64,000 nucleotides of DNA from Sodiomyces alkalinus F11 (taxonomy: Eukaryota; Ascomycota; Sordariomycetes; Glomerellales; Plectosphaerellaceae). Both the position numbers and the translations under genes were made by a program. A model generated the notes under the pieces. That model ran no database searches. It was not told the origin of the DNA and saw only the letters and a program-made list of their open reading frames with translations. Of the stretch, positions 59,601 through 64,000 are shown piece by piece. Location of the stretch: positions 6,094,346 through 6,158,345 of the forward strand of contig NW_021167080.1 of NCBI RefSeq assembly GCF_003711515.1, given 5' to 3'. Position 1 is the first letter of the stretch. Every line of letters starts with the position of its first letter.

Positions 59601-61655
59601 ACTAGTAACCCCGCCGTCGGTTATAGCGCTAATAGTAGCCATTATATTAGGAAACCGTGATGCCCCTACGGCCGTAGAGTTCTAGGATAACGGAATACGG
59701 TGCTGCGATACCCCTATAGCTATAGCTATAGGGCTCCTATTAAATAAAGGAGCGTAACTAATTCAGTAAGGAGATAGCTGGAAAAGAGACTATTAGGTAG
59801 CTGTGTTTAACGCTAGCCGCCACGCCCCTAATATACGCACCTTGGATAGGACTCCGCTAACTAAATTACGATTAAAAAGGACTACTTCTATAACGCTATA
59901 GCGGCGTTTATCGCTCCTACTTAAACTAACGGCCCCGATAGCTATCTCGGAAAATATAACCCTGGCGGTAGCCTCGGGAAGCACTGCTCCGGCGGTTACT
60001 TCGGCGGCTATAAAGATCTATCGTAAAGACCTCCCTCCTCCTCCGAAGAACCCTCGCGATATACCCTTACACCCTTATGGCCACCTATTCCGACAAGTAA
60101 AAGAAGACCACCTACGGAGCTATAAGGAGATAGGGTCGTAGATACGGGTACCGGCGTCTACCGCAGATAGATATCAGGTTCTTAATTCGATATAGGTGAT
60201 AATATATAAGTTCGATAAGCATGGATTTCTATATAAATATAAGGTAAGGCTTATAGTGCGAGGAGATCAGCAGTATTAATCCTCGCCTAAGGAGACGTAC
60301 GCAGTAATACTAGCCGGACGGTCGTTCCGCGCGTTAATAGCTATCGCCGTCCGATTTAACCTTACGCTATTATAATTTAACGTTATAAACGCGTTTATAC
60401 ACGCGCCCCTCCCCTATAATATCTTTATATACCCGCCGCTAGGCTTTCTAGCCCCTAGGAGTCGTTTACATCTGAAAAAGGCGTTATATAGACTTAAGGA
60501 GTCTTTACTGCTTTAGTAAAAGCACTTTTCGGCTATCCTTTTAGCGGACGGCTTCTAGATAGTGCCGTAAGAACCGTGTTATTTTCTGCGCCGCGGTTTA
60601 ATCCTGTTCTTCTACGTTAACGATATTATTATTAATTATAAGGAATAATATAAGGCGTAGATAGAGCAGACCGTTAATAACCTGTAACGCCACTATAATC
60701 TATAAGATAGCGATCCTCTATAGTGGTTCCTTAGTATTAAGGTTATTCGCGACCGCGCCGCCCGTAAAATCTAGCCATTATAATACGACTACGTTACTAA
60801 ATTAGAACGCTTTTTAAAGCTAAATAGTAAGTATAGCAGTAACTATCGCCTAACACACCTAATTAAGATCGCAGAACTACTGCCCTATTCAGGGACCTTA
60901 ACGGACGTTAAAAGCTATTAATAGAAGATAGGATCTATACTATATGCAGCAGTAATATCACGCCCTAATATCGCGTTTATAGTATCTAGGCTATACTGGT
61001 TTAACGTTAATCCAGGGCCTATTCACTATAAGGCCGCCGATTATCTAATCCTTTATCTAATTAATAGCTAATCGTTTACCTTAGAACTAGGGGGTGGCGA
61101 TACTATCGAAATCTATACTAACGCCTCGTTTACCGATAATACCCTTAATCGAAAAAGCAGTTAAGCGTATATAATACGCTTATTTAGCGGTATAATAGCG
61201 TGGCGCGTAAATAAGCAGGATATAGTCACGATATCTATAACAGAAGTAGAGCTATTAGCGTTAGTATAAGGTATAAAAGAGGGTATCTTTATATAATGCC
61301 TATTACTTAGTATAGGAGTGGAATTTAATAATCTGGAATTAAAGATCTTATACGATAATAACTAAACGATTCGATTAGTTACTTAAGAGATTAGTACGTT
61401 AATAACGCGCCTCCGCCATGTTAATATCCACGGCCACTAGTTACGTTAAGTAAAGGAATAAGGGTAAATACTCGTAACGTATATTACGAGCGCGGAAATA
61501 GTAGTAGACGGATTAACGAAGGCGTTATACGGCGAGAAATTTAAGATATTTAGGTCCTAGGTGGGCGTGATAGATATACGGGAACGGTTATAGCAGAAAT
61601 AGCTAGAGGAAGTCCGGATAGAATATTTAGAGGACCTAGAGGATGAATTTAAGGG
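56620..61655 (+). pseudogene. Gag-pol remnant of copia element 2
   Basis: Frames are interrupted by many TAA/TAG codons. Short recognisable pieces of gag zinc knuckle, protease, integrase, reverse transcriptase and RNase H occur in order. Catalytic Asp codons of reverse transcriptase and RNase H read as Asn. No intact frame remains. Confidence 0.85.
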
Positions 61656-61659
61656 CGGC

Positions 61660-61864
61660 TATAGCGAATAGACTATAGTCTTTTCGGTTACGTAATAGGC
61701 TAGATTACTAAGAGTATAATCCGGGTGGACGCTTACAGAATCTGCACTATATAAAATACGGTAGCAGCGTTTCCCTGACGGTCTAAGACAGTTATAATTA
61801 TACATAATTGCCTCAATCAATTTTGACCTGTTTTGTGACGATTTTGACTACGCTTTATTTGACA
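61660..61864 (+). repeat. 3' LTR of copia element 2 (about 205 bp)
   Basis: Ends TTTGACA, then AAAGC target duplication. The left end is approximate because two small insertions separate it from the 5' copy. Its outer (right) half keeps G/C where the 5' LTR has A/T. Confidence 0.85.
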
Positions 61865-62530
61865 AAAGCCTCTACGCATTCTTGAAGGACAAAGCTCCTG
61901 GTAATAATCGAGCGATGTAGAACCTGTACGAGGACGTGGTCGGATTATAGGACAACCACATACTGAGATTCTTTCAGGCCGCTGGGTCGTATTCTCTTCT
62001 CGAAAGCAGTCCGGTCACGGAGAAGCTGGCTCTGAGACTCGAGATCGGGCACCTAGGCGTTGGTGTGACCGCTGCGAAATGTGCCTGCTCTCCGGTTCAC
62101 TCGTTGTCGGATAGCAGTGAGGGGGCAGCCAGAGTCGTTTCTGAGAACGACCAAGGTTGGCGCGGAAGGGATTCAGGGGTGCCCCAGAGCCTAACGCGGC
62201 GGTGACGGTAGGGGAAAAGGCAGTATCGAAGTGGGAGCGGATCGACCGACTTCGGCTCCATCAAAAGTCTCGTCATATTGTCTCCTGCAACTGGCCAGTA
62301 GATCACATGCCTTCCCAAAAGCAAAGCAACGCCATATCGTACATGGTTTGTACAAATTATGATCCTTCCCCAGGAGCCCTCACCCAGGAGCCCTCACCTA
62401 GCAGACGTACACCAGCACCCACCTTACGTCTTCCACTCTGTCTCTTCTTTCCCTCGTCCCTGAAGAGGCGGGATGGTAGCTGCTTGTGAGCTTCGAGAGT
62501 ACACAGGTGGGAAATCGTGATGAAAACACG
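61865..62530. other. Intergenic between copia element 2 and CIA30
   Basis: Unmutated sequence right of the target duplication, including the 3' flank of CIA30. A direct repeat of CAGGAGCCCTCACC lies near 62371-62398. No gene was recognised. Confidence 0.5.
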
Positions 62531-63384
62531 TTATGCCTCTTTCCAGAGTATGCTCTTCCCCTGTCGATCCCTCAATTCGCTCGCAGTCTGCCCAGCCTCG
62601 CCGGCATCCATAACGGAATCAGCCTCGGCAACGTCATTGGTTGCCCATATCCTCTCGATACACAGCTCAAACGGGCCAGGAACCCGATCTGTCAGTCCCA
62701 CACCAACCGTCCTAATCTTCCGCCGCAGCAGCTCCGTCTGCGGCTCGACGACGAATCCATGGTTCGTGCGCACGAAATCGTTCCACTTCACCAGCACCGT
62801 CTCCCACTCCCCGGGGCGCTTCGCGAATAGCCGGTGCTGGTGCAAGTCCGTGGGCACCACGCTCTCGGTCTGCAGGTTGATGAAGTAGCTGCGTCCGTCC
62901 GACCGGACCCGCATTGCGAGGTACGCGTACATGTCGATGTCCCACAGGCTCTTCCCGAACACGGTCGGCGGCCTGTCTAGCGTCCTCCACGCCGCATATC
63001 CTGTTCTCTGAATGTCGGGTTTATTCTTCGGGAGTTCGGTCGATATCGTGCCGTGGAACCTGGCATGCCCTGGGGGCTGGGCGGAGGTGGGGGATAGTGC
63101 GGATGGGTCGGCGGAGTCTTGGGATGAAGCCCAGTCGAGCGCGCAGTGAGAGAAGCCTCCGATTTCTTGGTCTGTCATGGTCTTGCATTGTGAGATCGAT
63201 TCGGGGTCTCGGAAGTCTTGTAAGAGGAGGGGTCCTGAGGGCCCCTTGACACCTTCTGCTCTGAAGGCTGCGAAATAGAAACCAAAAATCAGCATGCCAT
63301 TCTGAAAGCGGGATGTGGAAGAAGGAAAAAAAAAAGAAGAAGAAAGCACATACCTACGACAGCTAGACGCTTGAATTCATCCAT
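62531..63384 (-). CDS. CIA30: Complex I intermediate-associated protein 30 (CIA30/NDUFAF1-like)
   Basis: Mitochondrial assembly factor of respiratory complex I. Exons 63354-63384 and 62531-63267 give 255 aa, starting MDEFKRLAVV. The CIA30 domain fills most of the protein: LLLQDFRDPESISQCKTMTD, DQEIGGFSHCALDW, the GKSLWDIDMYAYLAMRVRSD block, YFINLQTESVVPTDLHQHRL, and WETVLVKWNDFVRTNHGF. The intron has a GTATGT donor and CGCAG acceptor with matching phase. There is no obvious mitochondrial presequence, as in several fungal homologues of this family. CIA30 is a recurrent neighbour of MAT loci in Sordariomycetes. A TCACGTGA site lies 382 bp upstream of the start. Confidence 0.9.
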
Positions 63385-64000
63385 GCTCCGCCCGAGGAAG
63401 CCTTTCCTCAGGGCTTCCGTTGGGCGCATCCTGGAGGACCCTCGACCGAGGTAAACACAACACGGTGCTTCTGATGAGTTGCTTGTCGGCTAACGCATCT
63501 GTCTGTTGTCACATGGAGCAGCCTCTTCCTAACTGATTGGCGTGCATGAGAGCGAACCGTCAGATTTGGATTGGTCTGTTGGCTCTCTAAATCGTGATTC
63601 CAACAAGCAGCATGGGAATTGAGTGCTATGATCCTGTGAAGTCAATTCGTATTCCAGCGATAAGATAAGGTACCTAGGAGCTTGACGGAGTACTTCCGTA
63701 CGTGGCGAGTCATTCAAGTTCTTGCGGCCTAAGGATTCACCGATTCCGAAGAGAAGTTCCCAGGCTCACGTGACTTTCGCGTTCAACTTCTCGTGGGACC
63801 GAGCACTTTATTACGGAGGAAAGGAATCATGTCAAAGTAAGGTATTGACATGGTCATCAACTTCATTTATGTCTGCATGAAGATATACGGCTGTTGGGCA
63901 GTGTCAATTTGGGCTGCACAACGTATATGGGCTCGAAGTCGGCCCCGTAGGGCCGCAGACTTTACTGTCGCGCTTTACCGAACGTCAACCAGTCAAGAGA
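63385..64000. promoter_or_regulatory. CIA30 promoter region with TCACGTGA site
   Basis: No coding region was seen. A perfect TCACGTGA lies at 63766-63773. A motif ACGGAGTACTTCCGTACGT lies at 63685-63703, and AAGGTACCTAGG nearby (63667-63678). Confidence 0.5.

Larger units (their letters stand above)
56303..61864 (+). mobile_element. Ty1/copia LTR retrotransposon 2, RIP-mutated, complete with both LTRs
   Basis: A 5.56-kb element with LTRs of about 201-205 bp and a 5-bp target duplication, AAAGC, at 56298-56302 and 61865-61869. Plus-strand remnants run in copia order. A zinc-knuckle-like GHDINVCF lies near 57590, the protease LDSGAT at about 57887-57904, and the pre-integrase RLGHAGPEPLRHLE at about 58350-58392. 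A block YKFDKHGFLYKYKVRLIVRG lies near 60208, reverse transcriptase FYVNDIIIN near 60610-60640, RNase H IYTNASFTD near 61110-61140 and TEVELLAL near 61240. The Asn in YVND and TNAS stands where the family has catalytic Asp, as expected from a RIP-type G-to-A change. The LTR sequence is unrelated to that of element 1. Confidence 0.9.

Overview
This window is nuclear DNA of a filamentous ascomycete (Pezizomycotina, most likely Sordariomycetes). Genes carry short introns of about 50-120 nt with GTNNGT donors and YAG acceptors, intergenic regions are long, and two retroelements show the C-to-T/G-to-A decay of repeat-induced point mutation (RIP). It holds a mating-type (MAT) locus of MAT1-2 type with its conserved neighbours. 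Only MAT1-2 is present here; no MAT1-1 alpha-box gene was seen.

Layout, left to right. 437-1445 (-): SWIM+RING zinc-finger protein. 2611-3322 (-) and 3682-4481 (+): divergent ribosomal genes eL21 and uS4. 4750-6147 (-): splicing factor SLU7. 6519-11760 (+): REV3, catalytic subunit of DNA polymerase zeta. 14748-20167 (+): NUM1/ApsA-type cortical anchor. 21722-24940 (+): NVJ2/TEX2-type SMP-domain lipid-transfer protein. 25473-26456 (-): intracellular GH43 glycosidase. 28346-30925 (+): APC5. 31408-32292 (-): COX6A (COX13). 32913-35438 (+): APN2. 35870-36658 (-): MAT1-2-1. 37817-38909 (+): an unrecognised two-exon gene divergent from MAT1-2-1. 42941-50369: a RIP-mutated Ty1/copia element. 52090-55557 (-): SLA2. 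56303-61864: a second RIP-mutated Ty1/copia element. 62531-63384 (-): CIA30.

APC5-COX6A-APN2-MAT-SLA2-CIA30 is the classic arrangement around sordariomycete MAT loci. The flanking genes are housekeeping genes (cell cycle, respiration, base-excision repair, endocytosis, complex I assembly), not mating genes. The mating function lies in MAT1-2-1, an HMG-box transcription factor, and possibly in the unrecognised gene that shares its 1.16-kb divergent promoter.

Most interesting points: (1) the unrecognised idiomorph gene, whose two reading frames join through one good intron into 345 codons; (2) an 8-nt microexon in COX6A and a 13-nt one in APN2; (3) two complete copia insertions with perfect 5-bp target duplications (AATGA and AAAGC), whose LTR pairs show RIP fading toward the outer edges; (4) a spliced antisense reading frame between RNase H and the 3' LTR of the first copia element; (5) SLA2 stranded in a 5.9-kb island between the two RIP-mutated blocks.

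Intron positions were inferred by eye from frame continuity, splice signals and family knowledge; no search or transcript data were available.
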